The notes under the pieces: generated by a model
Told to the model about the DNA's origin: nothing
The model's input: only the letters and a program-made list of their open reading frames with translations
Databases searched by the model: none
In this document: in pieces, positions 1-6,810 of the stretch
Position numbering within the stretch: position 1 is the first letter of the stretch
Layout: each line of letters begins with the position of its first letter
Translations under genes and position numbers: made by a program
NCBI GenBank assembly: GCA_031404455.1
Contig: JANNHP010000445.1
Coordinates: 1-8,953 of the forward strand
DNA from: JANNHP01 sp031404455
GTDB taxonomy: Bacteria; Planctomycetota; JAJSAM01; JAJVHW01
Reading direction: 5' to 3'
DNA length: 8,953 nucleotides

Positions 1-1649
1 GGCTGCGCGGGACCGGGAGTCGTGATCGGCGCGGGCAGGTCGGCCTCCCCGAAGTACGGGTGCCGGAGGAGCTCCGTCTTCAGGTCGCGCTGCTCCTGAT
101 ACTGAGACGTGCGCGGGGCGCCCGCGGCGGGAGCGTCGCCCGTCGGCTGCCCCGACGGCGAGTCGTTCGGCTGTCCGGGCGTGCCGGGGTCCCCGGAACC
201 GGGGTCGACGTCGCCGCCGCCGGGCTCGCCGCCGTTGCCGTCGACCGGGACGCCCGGCGGGCCGGAGGCCACGATCTCGGAGTCCGTCTGCAGGTTGTGG
301 ATCTTCTCGAGGTCGAGCGACGCCATGACGCGCAGGTTGACGGCGCGCAGGAGCCGCTGCGGCCACGTGAGCGACATCTCCGAGAAGAGCGTCTCGCCGC
401 CGATCTCGTTCCACCGCACGTCGGTGCGCTCGCCGGCGAGGACGGCCCGCGCTTTCTCGAAGTCGGCGCGAACGTCGTCGTTCGTCTCGCCGTGCTTGAT
501 GCGGGGCTCGAGCGCCGCGATCGCCGATTCCCTGGCGCCGGGGACGTTGCGCCGCGTGAGCGCGACCGCCGCCGCCGCGCGGACGATCGCCGACTTGTCG
601 CCGAGACGTTCGATGACGACCCGCCGCGCGTCGTCGTCCTCGAGCCGGCCGAGCGCCAGCACGCACGCCGCGCGCAGCCGCGCCGACGTGGCCGAGTGCG
701 CCGTCTGTGCGACGGTCGCCTTCGTGGCGCGGTCCACGCGGTCGTAGAGCAGATCGGCGGCGAGCTCGCGCACCTGGTCGTCGCCCTGGCGCGACGCCGT
801 CTGGGCGAAGAGCTCGGTGACGTCGGCGTCGGGCGAGCGCGCGAGGCCGAGGAGAGCCACCATCGCGACCTCGGGAGCGGATTCGCCAGTGAGGATCTCG
901 CGCACCGCCTGCTTCGAGTCGCCGCGCGCGGACGACGCGACGAGGAAGCCGAGCAGGGCCGCCTGCCGCTCACCGCGCCGCTTGCTCGCGAGCCCCGCGG
1001 CGAGGTCGGGACCCGGCGTCGTCCCGCTCGGGCTCATCGCCGCCTCGGGGAAGAATCCGAGCGAGAGCAGCGCCGCGCTGCGGATCGGCTCGCGCTGGCC
1101 CGGGAACCTCACCCGCTCGAGGACGAGGTCGCGCGCCTCGGGCGTGTGGATCTTCGCCAGCGCGAAGGGCACAGCGGCCTTGAGCAGGTCCATCGTCTTC
1201 GGCGTCTTGACGGCGGTCCGCAGCACGTCCACCGACGCCGCGTCGCGGAAGCGTCCGAGCGCGAGCGTCGCGAACGCGGCGACGTAGCGGTCCGAGACCT
1301 CCTTCGCCACCGACGCCCGGAGCGGGTCGATCGCGCGGCGGTCGCGGATCGCGTCGAGAACGAGCACCGACGCCGAGCGGACCGGCGGCTCCATCCGCGC
1401 CTGCGCGTCGATGAGAGGCTCGACGGACCAGAACCCGATCGCCTCGAGCTCGCGGCGCGCCGACCGGCGGTCGTCGACCGAACCAGTGTGGACGCGCGAG
1501 ATCAGTTCGGCGATCCGGTCCCTCGTGGCCTTGTCGGGCTCGCGGAAGAAGACGCCGTCCGCCGAGTCGGCGGCGTTCCCGTCAGCGGACGCGCGGGCGC
1601 CGAGGACGAGGACGAACGCCAGGATCGCAGCGAACTCTCTCTTGCGCAT
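1..1649 (-). CDS. Exported HEAT-repeat protein with Gly/Pro/Asp-rich C-terminal tail (partial, 3' end outside window)
   Basis: Reading from ATG at 1649, 549 codons are open to the window edge with no stop, so the C-terminus is missing. Residues 1-22 look like a Sec signal peptide (basic MRKR, hydrophobic AAILAFVLVLGA, cleavage after ASA). Residues ~45-405 are alpha-helical with repeated HEAT/PBS-lyase-like units, e.g. 'AAFATLALGRF' near 124-134, 'RSAALLSLGFF' near 190-200, 'RAACVLALGRL' near 326-336 and 'VRAAAAVALTRR' near 356-367. Residues ~462-513 are a low-complexity Gly/Pro/Asp/Ser stretch, followed by a charged segment. HEAT solenoids usually act as protein-binding scaffolds; no catalytic motif is visible and no specific function can be assigned. 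The start has only GGAG two bases upstream, which is close for a Shine-Dalgarno, but the signal peptide supports it. It lies 30 bases after the preceding same-strand gene, so it is probably the operon's third gene. Confidence 0.85.
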   Translation of the reverse strand, partial: MRKREFAAILAFVLVLGARASADGNAADSADGVFFREPDKATRDRIAELISRVHTGSVDDRRSARRELEAIGFWSVEPLIDAQARMEPPVRSASVLVLDAIRDRRAIDPLRASVAKEVSDRYVAAFATLALGRFRDAASVDVLRTAVKTPKTMDLLKAAVPFALAKIHTPEARDLVLERVRFPGQREPIRSAALLSLGFFPEAAMSPSGTTPGPDLAAGLASKRRGERQAALLGFLVASSARGDSKQAVREILTGESAPEVAMVALLGLARSPDADVTELFAQTASRQGDDQVRELAADLLYDRVDRATKATVAQTAHSATSARLRAACVLALGRLEDDDARRVVIERLGDKSAIVRAAAAVALTRRNVPGARESAIAALEPRIKHGETNDDVRADFEKARAVLAGERTDVRWNEIGGETLFSEMSLTWPQRLLRAVNLRVMASLDLEKIHNLQTDSEIVASGPPGVPVDGNGGEPGGGDVDPGSGDPGTPGQPNDSPSGQPTGDAPAAGAPRTSQYQEQRDLKTELLRHPYFGEADLPAPITTPGPAQ

Positions 1650-1679
1650 GGCTCCATCGTCGCCGCAGCGCGCGGGCTG

Positions 1680-2825
1680 TCAATACGCGCGCAGCACGTA
1701 GGCTCGCCACGCGTCGTGCGCCGCGGCGACCGGCACGCTGAGCGCCGACCGGCACGCGGCGTCGAGGTCGCGCGTGTCCTTCAGTGCCGCGCCGAAGTCC
1801 TTGAGGCGCGCCGTGTGATGGAGCCAGTCCACCACGCTCCACGACTGCTGCACGTCGATGAGGACGATCTCGTTCAGCGGCATCTTGCCGAGACGCACGA
1901 GGTCCTTCTCGGCGCGTCCCTTGACGAGGTCCTTCACCTTCGCGCGCCAGCCCTGCTCGCTGCGCGCTTTCGCGGCCTCGTCGGCCTCGGCGGTCCCGGG
2001 GCGCGAGTAGTCGGCGGGCCGCGCGAGGTCGAGGCAGTACGTGCGCGTCTCGCCGAGCACCGCAAACTCCTGCCACGTGGCGAACCCCTCGTAGAACCAC
2101 CACGGCATGAAGGTGCCCGACGGCTTCCAGCCCGTGAGCATGATGTGGCTGGTCTTGTGGCACGCGGCCGAGATCGAGGTGACGAGGTCGCTCGGGCCCT
2201 GGTACTGCGACATGATCTGCCGCGGAGACATGACCCAGAACCCGCGCTGGCGCCGCATGAACGCGAGGCGCGCGTCGTCCACGGTTTCGTCGCGGATCCG
2301 CGCGAGCACCTTGTCGCAGAACGCGAGGTATCCGTCCTCCTTCCAGAACTGGAAGATCTCGATCCTCGCGGGGCCGTAGCGGCTCTCGCCGCGGAGCACG
2401 TCGGCGGGCTGGCACCCGAACGTCGTGAGGAAGTGCCGCGCGGTCTTCTCGGCGGCCTCGGCCATGCGCTTCAGCTCGGGGAGCGGATGGTCCCCGCGCA
2501 CGACCGCGAGCTCCGCCGCCGCGGTCGCGAGGTCGGTGCCGAGCCAGCGCTGGTACTCTTTCGTCCGCGCGTCGACGGGCGCGTCGCCCGTCTCGTTCGA
2601 GGCGACCTTCGGCGCGGGCGGCGGCGGCTCGTCGATGCTCTTCACGTCGGCGGGCCTGATGGAGACCGTCTTCCCATTCGCGAGCTTGACCTTGATCTCC
2701 TTCTCGGTGCGCTCAATGATCTCGCCCTCGATCTTGCGCCCGTCCTTCAGGTAGATCGTCGCGCCGAAAGCGACGCCGGAAGCGAACAGAAGCAAGCCAA
2801 CGGCAGCGACTCTCACCGCCCTCAT
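1680..2825 (-). CDS. Exported protein with N-terminal beta-rich segment and degenerate gluzincin-like (peptidase MA/DUF1570-like) region
   Basis: The 381-aa product starts at ATG 2825, inside the stop of the upstream regulator (ATGA). Residues 1-21 form a signal peptide (MRAVRV, then a hydrophobic core, cleavage near VAFG/A). Residues ~22-66 hold a small beta-rich unit beginning 'ATIYLKDGRKIEGEI', a type I recognise at the N-terminus of exported proteins, followed by a proline-rich linker (67-72). Residues ~120-340 resemble gluzincin peptidases of the DUF1570/peptidase MA kind: 'HKTSH' at 223-227, then 'WWFYEGFATWQE' with Glu246, 19 residues after the second His, where a third zinc ligand would sit. 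The general-base Glu of HExxH is Lys224 (AAG at 2156-2154). Metal binding may survive, but ordinary peptidase activity would not be expected. It is likely periplasmic or extracellular. The family assignment rests on motif spacing only and is moderate. An alternative is a new family with chance similarity. Confidence 0.85.
   Translation of the reverse strand: MRAVRVAAVGLLLFASGVAFGATIYLKDGRKIEGEIIERTEKEIKVKLANGKTVSIRPADVKSIDEPPPPAPKVASNETGDAPVDARTKEYQRWLGTDLATAAAELAVVRGDHPLPELKRMAEAAEKTARHFLTTFGCQPADVLRGESRYGPARIEIFQFWKEDGYLAFCDKVLARIRDETVDDARLAFMRRQRGFWVMSPRQIMSQYQGPSDLVTSISAACHKTSHIMLTGWKPSGTFMPWWFYEGFATWQEFAVLGETRTYCLDLARPADYSRPGTAEADEAAKARSEQGWRAKVKDLVKGRAEKDLVRLGKMPLNEIVLIDVQQSWSVVDWLHHTARLKDFGAALKDTRDLDAACRSALSVPVAAAHDAWRAYVLRAY
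2822..2825 (-). promoter_or_regulatory. ATGA stop/start overlap (translational coupling site)
   Basis: On the minus strand the regulator's TGA stop (2824-2822) shares bases with the ATG (2825-2823) of the exported gluzincin-like protein. No Shine-Dalgarno is visible in the ~20 bases before this ATG, so re-initiation by ribosomes finishing the regulator is the likely route of translation. This strongly suggests that both genes are on one transcript. Confidence 0.85.
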
Positions 2826-4771
2826 TCGGGCGTGTCCGGCAGCGCGATGCCGTACTTCTCGAGCTTGCGCTGCAGCGCGAAACGCGAGATGTGGAGGAGG
2901 TCGGCGGCGCGCGTCTTGTTGTTCTCGGCGATGCGGAGCGCCTTCTTGATCTCGTTCATCTCGATCGTCTCGACGACCTGGTTGAGGTCGCGGACCTCGT
3001 CGGGCGATCCGAGCGGCAGACCCTTCGGCACGTGGCCGCGGATCTGTTCCGAGAGCACGTCCGGCTCGATGACCTCGCCCGAGAGCGCGACCATGCGCAT
3101 GACCTCGTTCTCGAGTTCGCGCACGTTGCCGGGCCAGTCGTACGCGACGAGGAGCTCGAGAACGCCCGGCACCATCCGCCGGGGTTTCCCGCCCATGCGC
3201 TTCGCCTCGCGGTCGAGGAAGTGCGAGAGCAGCAGCGGGATGTCCTCGCGCCGCTCGCGAACGGGCGGCATGCGGATCTGCAGCACGCGCAGACGGTAGA
3301 AGAGGTCCTCGCGGAAGGAACCGTCCTCGACCATCGCCGAGAGGTCGCGGTTCGAAGCGGAGAGGATGCGCACGTCCACGTTCACGGGGTGGACGCCGCC
3401 GACGGGACGGACCTCGCCCTCCTGGAGCACGCGCAGGAGCTTGCGCTGCATGCCCTGGCTCATGTCGCCGACCTCGTCGAGGAAGAGCGTGCCCTTGTGG
3501 GCGAGCTCGAAGAGCCCCTTCCTGTCCTTGTCGGCGCCGGTGAAGGCGCCCTTCACGTAGCCGAAGAGCTCGCTCTCGAGCAGCGTCTCCGTCAGCGCGG
3601 CGCAGTTCTCCGAGACGAACGCGCACTTGCTCCGCGGACCGTGGTGGTGGATCGCGCGCGCGACGAGCTCCTTGCCGGTGCCGCTCTCGCCGTAGACGTA
3701 GACCGGCACCTCGGAGTCCACCACGCGATCGAGCAGCTTCAGCATCTGCAGCACCGCGGGGCTGCGCCCGATGATCTCCCGGTAGTCGTACTTCGTGCCG
3801 AGCGTCTCGCGCGCGCGGACCGCGTCTCGGAGCTGTTCGAGCTCCACGCTCTGCCCGCGGACGATCGTCTCGAGCCGCGCGTTGAGCGCTTCGACGCGGC
3901 TCCGCGACTCCTCGAGCTCGCGAAGCGTCACCTGGCTCGCCGCGAAGAGCCGGGCGTTGCGCACCGCGACGGCCGCGTGGTCCGTGAGCGCCTCGAGCAT
4001 CCGCAGGTCCTCGTTGCCGAAGGCGCGGCGCGCGAGCCGGTTGTCGAGGTAGATCGCGCCGATCACCGTGTCGCGATCGCGCAGCGGGATGCAGAGCACC
4101 GAACGGAGTCCGAGGATCGAGATCGACTGCACGTCGCGGAACCTCTCGTCCTCGGCGCAGTTGACGGCGCAGATCGGGGCACCCTCGGCGATCGCCCGGT
4201 TCGCGAGCGACCGGCTGATCTCGAGGTCGCTCCCGGCGACGCTGTCGCCGGCGAAGTTCCGCGACGCGGCGAAGTCGAACGACCCGTCGGCGCCGCGCAG
4301 CAGGAGGAACCCGCGCTCGGCTTTCGCGATGTCGATCGCGTGGTCCACGATCAGGTCGAAGAGCTTGGCGGGGTCGAGCTCGCTGTTCAGCGCGCGCGCG
4401 GTCCGCTGCAGGCGCAGCAGGTTCTCGTCGTCCACGCGTCCCGCCGGACCGAACTCCTGCGTCTGGCGGCCGAGGACCTCCTCGTCCACCTCCTCGAAGA
4501 AGATCCGCGTCGCGCCGATCTCGATCAGGTCGCCCGGGCCGACGGGCGCGCGGTCGACGAGCTTCCCGTTCAGGAGCGTCCCGTTGCGGCTGCCCTCGTC
4601 GACCACGACCCAGCGCCCGTTCCCGTTCTCGACTCGGCAGTGGCGCCGGCTGGCACGCATCTCGGCGATCGGCAGGGAGTTCTCGCGGCTGCGGCCGATC
4701 GAGAACGGGGCGACCGAGAGCGGGTGCTCCGACCGTCGGCCATCGGGGGTGACGAGGATCAGCTTCGGCAC
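2822..4771 (-). CDS. FHA-GAF-sigma54 AAA+-Fis HTH transcriptional activator (bacterial enhancer-binding protein)
   Basis: The 649-aa product has four domains. FHA (~3-93) carries the phosphothreonine-binding signatures 'SIGRS' (24-28), 'SRRH' (41-44) and 'SRNGTLLNG' (61-69). GAF (~115-275) is followed by a probable coiled coil (~280-322). The sigma-54 activator AAA+ domain (~333-565) has Walker A 'GESGTGKE' (361-368), an intact GAFTGA loop (408-413, bases 3550-3533), Walker B 'LFLDEV' (429-434), 'FREDLFYRL' (486-494) and 'WPGNVRELEN' (546-555). A Fis-type helix-turn-helix occupies ~597-642 ('RAADLLHISRFALQRKL'). Every motif needed for ATP-driven sigma-54 activation is present; there is no receiver domain, so input should come through FHA and/or GAF. 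The start is taken as GTG 4771 because FHA proteins typically begin M-P-K-L-I; an in-frame GTG at 4792 is the alternative, and neither has a strong Shine-Dalgarno. It is the first gene of a putative three-gene operon. Confidence 0.95.
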   Translation of the reverse strand: MPKLILVTPDGRRSEHPLSVAPFSIGRSRENSLPIAEMRASRRHCRVENGNGRWVVVDEGSRNGTLLNGKLVDRAPVGPGDLIEIGATRIFFEEVDEEVLGRQTQEFGPAGRVDDENLLRLQRTARALNSELDPAKLFDLIVDHAIDIAKAERGFLLLRGADGSFDFAASRNFAGDSVAGSDLEISRSLANRAIAEGAPICAVNCAEDERFRDVQSISILGLRSVLCIPLRDRDTVIGAIYLDNRLARRAFGNEDLRMLEALTDHAAVAVRNARLFAASQVTLRELEESRSRVEALNARLETIVRGQSVELEQLRDAVRARETLGTKYDYREIIGRSPAVLQMLKLLDRVVDSEVPVYVYGESGTGKELVARAIHHHGPRSKCAFVSENCAALTETLLESELFGYVKGAFTGADKDRKGLFELAHKGTLFLDEVGDMSQGMQRKLLRVLQEGEVRPVGGVHPVNVDVRILSASNRDLSAMVEDGSFREDLFYRLRVLQIRMPPVRERREDIPLLLSHFLDREAKRMGGKPRRMVPGVLELLVAYDWPGNVRELENEVMRMVALSGEVIEPDVLSEQIRGHVPKGLPLGSPDEVRDLNQVVETIEMNEIKKALRIAENNKTRAADLLHISRFALQRKLEKYGIALPDTPE

Positions 4772-4808
4772 AGGTGGAATCGACCTTACCACCGCATGGC
4801 CTGCGCGC

Positions 4809-4839
4809 GCCCGGAATCGTGCGATTTCGCACGCCGGGC
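4809..4839. repeat. Interrupted inverted repeat / candidate operator or leader hairpin
   Basis: CGTGCGA (4818-4824), a 2-base centre TT, and TCGCACG (4827-4833) form a perfect 7-bp palindrome. An outer pair, GCCCGG (4809-4814) and CCGGGC (4834-4839), adds 6 bp, with an unpaired AAT (4815-4817) on the left side. It lies 38-68 bases upstream of the regulator's start and about 180 bases upstream of the protease start. No gene ends here, so a terminator role is unlikely, and there is no following T-run. A dimeric regulator binding site or an mRNA leader hairpin are both possible. The symmetry is seen directly; the function is inference. Confidence 0.5.
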
Positions 4840-4845
4840 CCGTCT

Positions 4846-4864
4846 TCGAGCCTGATCGAGCCTG
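4846..4864. repeat. Two 9-bp direct repeats with 10-bp period
   Basis: TCGAGCCTG occurs at 4846-4854 and again at 4856-4864, one base apart. The 10-bp period would place both copies on the same DNA face. They are next to the inverted repeat in the divergent spacer. TCGAG-containing words are common in this GC-rich sequence, so chance is a real possibility. Confidence 0.35.
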
Positions 4865-5011
4865 CCCAACCTCACGGGGGACGAGGGGAGCGAACCCGGT
4901 GCCGTCGCCGAGAGGTGCGCCCGCTCGGTCCCGCGTGCGAATCTGCGACCGGCCTCGGACGCGCCGACGGACCAGAGGCGGCGAACCGAACCCCGAAGTC
5001 CGGAACCCACC

Positions 5012-5015
5012 GAGG
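5012..5015 (+). promoter_or_regulatory. Ribosome binding site for the M48 protease gene
   Basis: GAGG lies 5 bases upstream of ATG 5021. It supports this start, which is also the first ATG of the open frame. Confidence 0.55.
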
Positions 5016-5020
5016 CGCGC

Positions 5021-6730
5021 ATGCTCGCCTTCCTCCAGTACCTGATCGCGCTGCTCGTGATCGAGAACGCCGAGACGACCGCGGCGCCGACGGCCCGTCC
5101 GGACGTCACGGGCATCCTCCTCGCCGTCGCGGCGTTCGTCCTCGCGGCGCGCGTCGTGGGCGTGGTGCTCGCACGGGCGACGACCCAGGGCGACGAGCGC
5201 GCACTGCCGCGCTTCCTCACGACCGCGACGTTCGGACGCATCGGTTCGCTCGTGGTGTTCCACGTGATCGCCGGCTCGCTCGTCGGCGTCCGGCTTCCCG
5301 CGGCTCTCGGCATCGAGTCGTGGGCGGTGTTGCCGCACCTCGTGCAGATGGCGCCCTTCCTCGCCCTCGTCGCAGGGCTGACGTGGGGACTCCATCCGGC
5401 GACGGCCGCGATGCGCGTGGGCCCGAAGACGGAAGGCGCCGCGGTCGCCGATGAGTTCCGGAACGCGATCCTGCCGCTCGCGCCCGTCGTCGTCCTCGTC
5501 GGCATCCAGGACGCGCTGCGCCTCGCGACGCCGGGCTCGTCCGTCGGACGCGCGCTCGACGTCCTGCGTCAGCTCCCCGCCGTCTACGCGCTCTTCTGGC
5601 TCGGGATCATGTTCAGCGCGCTGCTCGCGATGCCGTTCGCGCTGCGGCTCTTCCTGCGCGCGAAGCCGATGCCCGACGGCCCGGTCCGGCGGCGGCTCCT
5701 CGCGTACTCGGCCCGCATCCGGTTCCGCTGCCGCGACATCCTCATCTGGCCGACCGACGGCGGCGTCCTGAACGCGGCGGTGATCGGCGTGCTGCCGCGC
5801 GCCCGTTACGTCCTCATCACCGACGCCCTCCTCGAAGCGCTCGACGAGGACGAGATCGAGGCTGTCTTCGCTCACGAGGCGGGACACGCGAAGCGCGGGC
5901 ACATCCTGCTCTTCTTCGGGTTCACGTCGGTCGTGGCGCTGCTCGGGTTCGTCCCGGGCGTCGCGGGATTCCTCGAGACGTTGCTCGCGCCGCTTCCCGC
6001 TCTCGTGCGGGTCGCGCTCCCGCTGTTGCTCTGGCTCGGCGTCGTGTTCGGGTGGATCTCGCGCCGCTTCGAGCAGGAGGCCGACGTCTTCGGCATCGAC
6101 ACGGTGCCCGCGCCCCCCGGCGTCACCGACCCCGGCGCGCACCCCTTCGCCCGCGCGATGGAGCGCATCGGCTCGGAGGTCGGCGCGATCCGCGAGGTCA
6201 CGGGCTGGCGGCACTTCTCCATCGCCGACCGGGTGACGTTCGTCCGGCAGTACCTGACCGACGACGCCGTGCGCCGCCGCTACCGCCGCTCGATCGGGCT
6301 CCTCCGCGGCACGCTGCTCCTCGTGATCGCCGGGTTCGCGCTCTTCGTGGTGGTCCGCGTGCCGGGGGAGATCGCCTACGCGCGCCGGGCCTGGGCGGCC
6401 GCTTCGGCGCCCGAGGGCTTGATGCTCGCCGAACTCCACCGCGCTCTCGCGCAGCCCACGGACGAGTCGCGCGCCCGAACCCTCTTCCTCGCAGCGGGCC
6501 TCGCCGCAATGGCCGGCCGCGAGGAGGACTCGGCCCGCTGGCTGCGCGAGGCGGCGGCATCGCCCCGCCGCGAACCCGACCTCCTCATCCTCTACGCGCA
6601 GATGCTCGAGAGGACCGGTCGCCCGCTCGGCGCGCGGCTCCTCTGGGAGGAGATCGCTGGGCGCGCGGACGTCGGTCCGGAGATCCGCGAGTCGGCCCGC
6701 ACGCGGGCGGCGAAGGCGGGCACCCGCTGA
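5021..6730 (+). CDS. Polytopic membrane M48-type zinc metalloprotease with C-terminal helical (TPR-like) tail
   Basis: The 569-aa product has several hydrophobic segments before the catalytic site: a short one at ~2-15, then ~30-52, 69-91, 102-123, 147-170 and 186-212. The zinc motif is HEAGH at 285-289 (bases 5873-5887) in the context 'DEIEAVFAHEAGHAKRGH', typical of M48 (Ste24/HtpX) peptidases. The third ligand is probably Glu351 in 'RRFEQEADVFG', matching the M48 E-x-x-A-D pattern. Membrane segments at ~294-320 and 325-345 separate the two motifs, as in the family, and another lies at ~425-446. Residues ~455-569 are Ala/Arg/Glu-rich and helical, with TPR-like character ('AAGLAAMAGREEDSARWLREA', then 'LYAQMLERTGRPLGARLLWEEI'). 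It is an integral membrane protease with an active site expected near the cytoplasmic face; substrate unknown, with membrane-protein quality control the usual family role. It is longer than HtpX (about 290 aa) because of the extra N-terminal membrane part and the tail. Confidence 0.9.
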   Translation: MLAFLQYLIALLVIENAETTAAPTARPDVTGILLAVAAFVLAARVVGVVLARATTQGDERALPRFLTTATFGRIGSLVVFHVIAGSLVGVRLPAALGIESWAVLPHLVQMAPFLALVAGLTWGLHPATAAMRVGPKTEGAAVADEFRNAILPLAPVVVLVGIQDALRLATPGSSVGRALDVLRQLPAVYALFWLGIMFSALLAMPFALRLFLRAKPMPDGPVRRRLLAYSARIRFRCRDILIWPTDGGVLNAAVIGVLPRARYVLITDALLEALDEDEIEAVFAHEAGHAKRGHILLFFGFTSVVALLGFVPGVAGFLETLLAPLPALVRVALPLLLWLGVVFGWISRRFEQEADVFGIDTVPAPPGVTDPGAHPFARAMERIGSEVGAIREVTGWRHFSIADRVTFVRQYLTDDAVRRRYRRSIGLLRGTLLLVIAGFALFVVVRVPGEIAYARRAWAAASAPEGLMLAELHRALAQPTDESRARTLFLAAGLAAMAGREEDSARWLREAAASPRREPDLLILYAQMLERTGRPLGARLLWEEIAGRADVGPEIRESARTRAAKAGTR

Positions 6731-6752
6731 GCCCCGCGAGCCCAGTTCTCGC

Positions 6753-6786
6753 TTGACTTTCGAGCCTCTTTGCGGTCGTATGTAAC
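6753..6786 (+). promoter_or_regulatory. Possible sigma-70-type promoter for gyrA
   Basis: The 80-base spacer ahead of gyrA contains the most A+T-rich patch I noticed in the window. TTGACT (6753-6758) matches the -35 consensus at five of six bases. Downstream the best -10 candidates are weak: TATGTA (6779-6784, 20-base spacing) or TGTAAC (6781-6786, 22-base spacing). The -35 is good but the spacing is poor, so exact boxes are uncertain. A weak GGAA (6796-6799) lies 11 bases before the gyrA ATG; no stronger Shine-Dalgarno is present. Confidence 0.35.
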
Positions 6787-6810
6787 CCTTTTAGTGGAAA
6801 CACTTTACGC

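Larger units (their letters stand above)
4772..5020. other. Divergent intergenic region between the regulator operon and the M48 protease gene
   Basis: These 249 bases separate two divergent start codons and must hold both 5' leaders and probably both promoters. By eye I find no convincing -35/-10 pair and no -24/-12 sigma-54 element (TGGCAC-N5-TTGC type) on either strand. What stands out is the interrupted inverted repeat at 4809-4839 and the direct repeat at 4846-4864, both annotated separately. The right-hand ~150 bases are GC-rich with no structure I can name apart from the ribosome binding site. Confidence 0.6.

Noticed and set aside
60..3299. A 1079-codon plus-strand open frame antisense to three minus-strand genes
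   Set aside because: Its product is dominated by Arg, Ala, Val, Glu and Asp with no domain, and it lies opposite genes with clear signal peptides and family motifs. It is a GC-codon-bias shadow.
2891..4855. A 654-codon plus-strand open frame antisense to the sigma-54 activator
   Set aside because: Low-complexity charged product with no recognisable domain; the opposite strand encodes an unmistakable FHA-GAF-AAA+ protein.
4772..6439. Upstream in-frame extension of the sigma-54 activator across the M48 gene
   Set aside because: The added residues are low-complexity and antisense to the M48 coding region; the FHA domain begins naturally at GTG 4771.
6736..6752. Possible terminator hairpin GCGAG-N7-CTCGC after the M48 gene
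   Set aside because: The stem is only 5 bp and no real T-run follows (TTGACTTT, which is better read as a -35 element). It is too weak to call.
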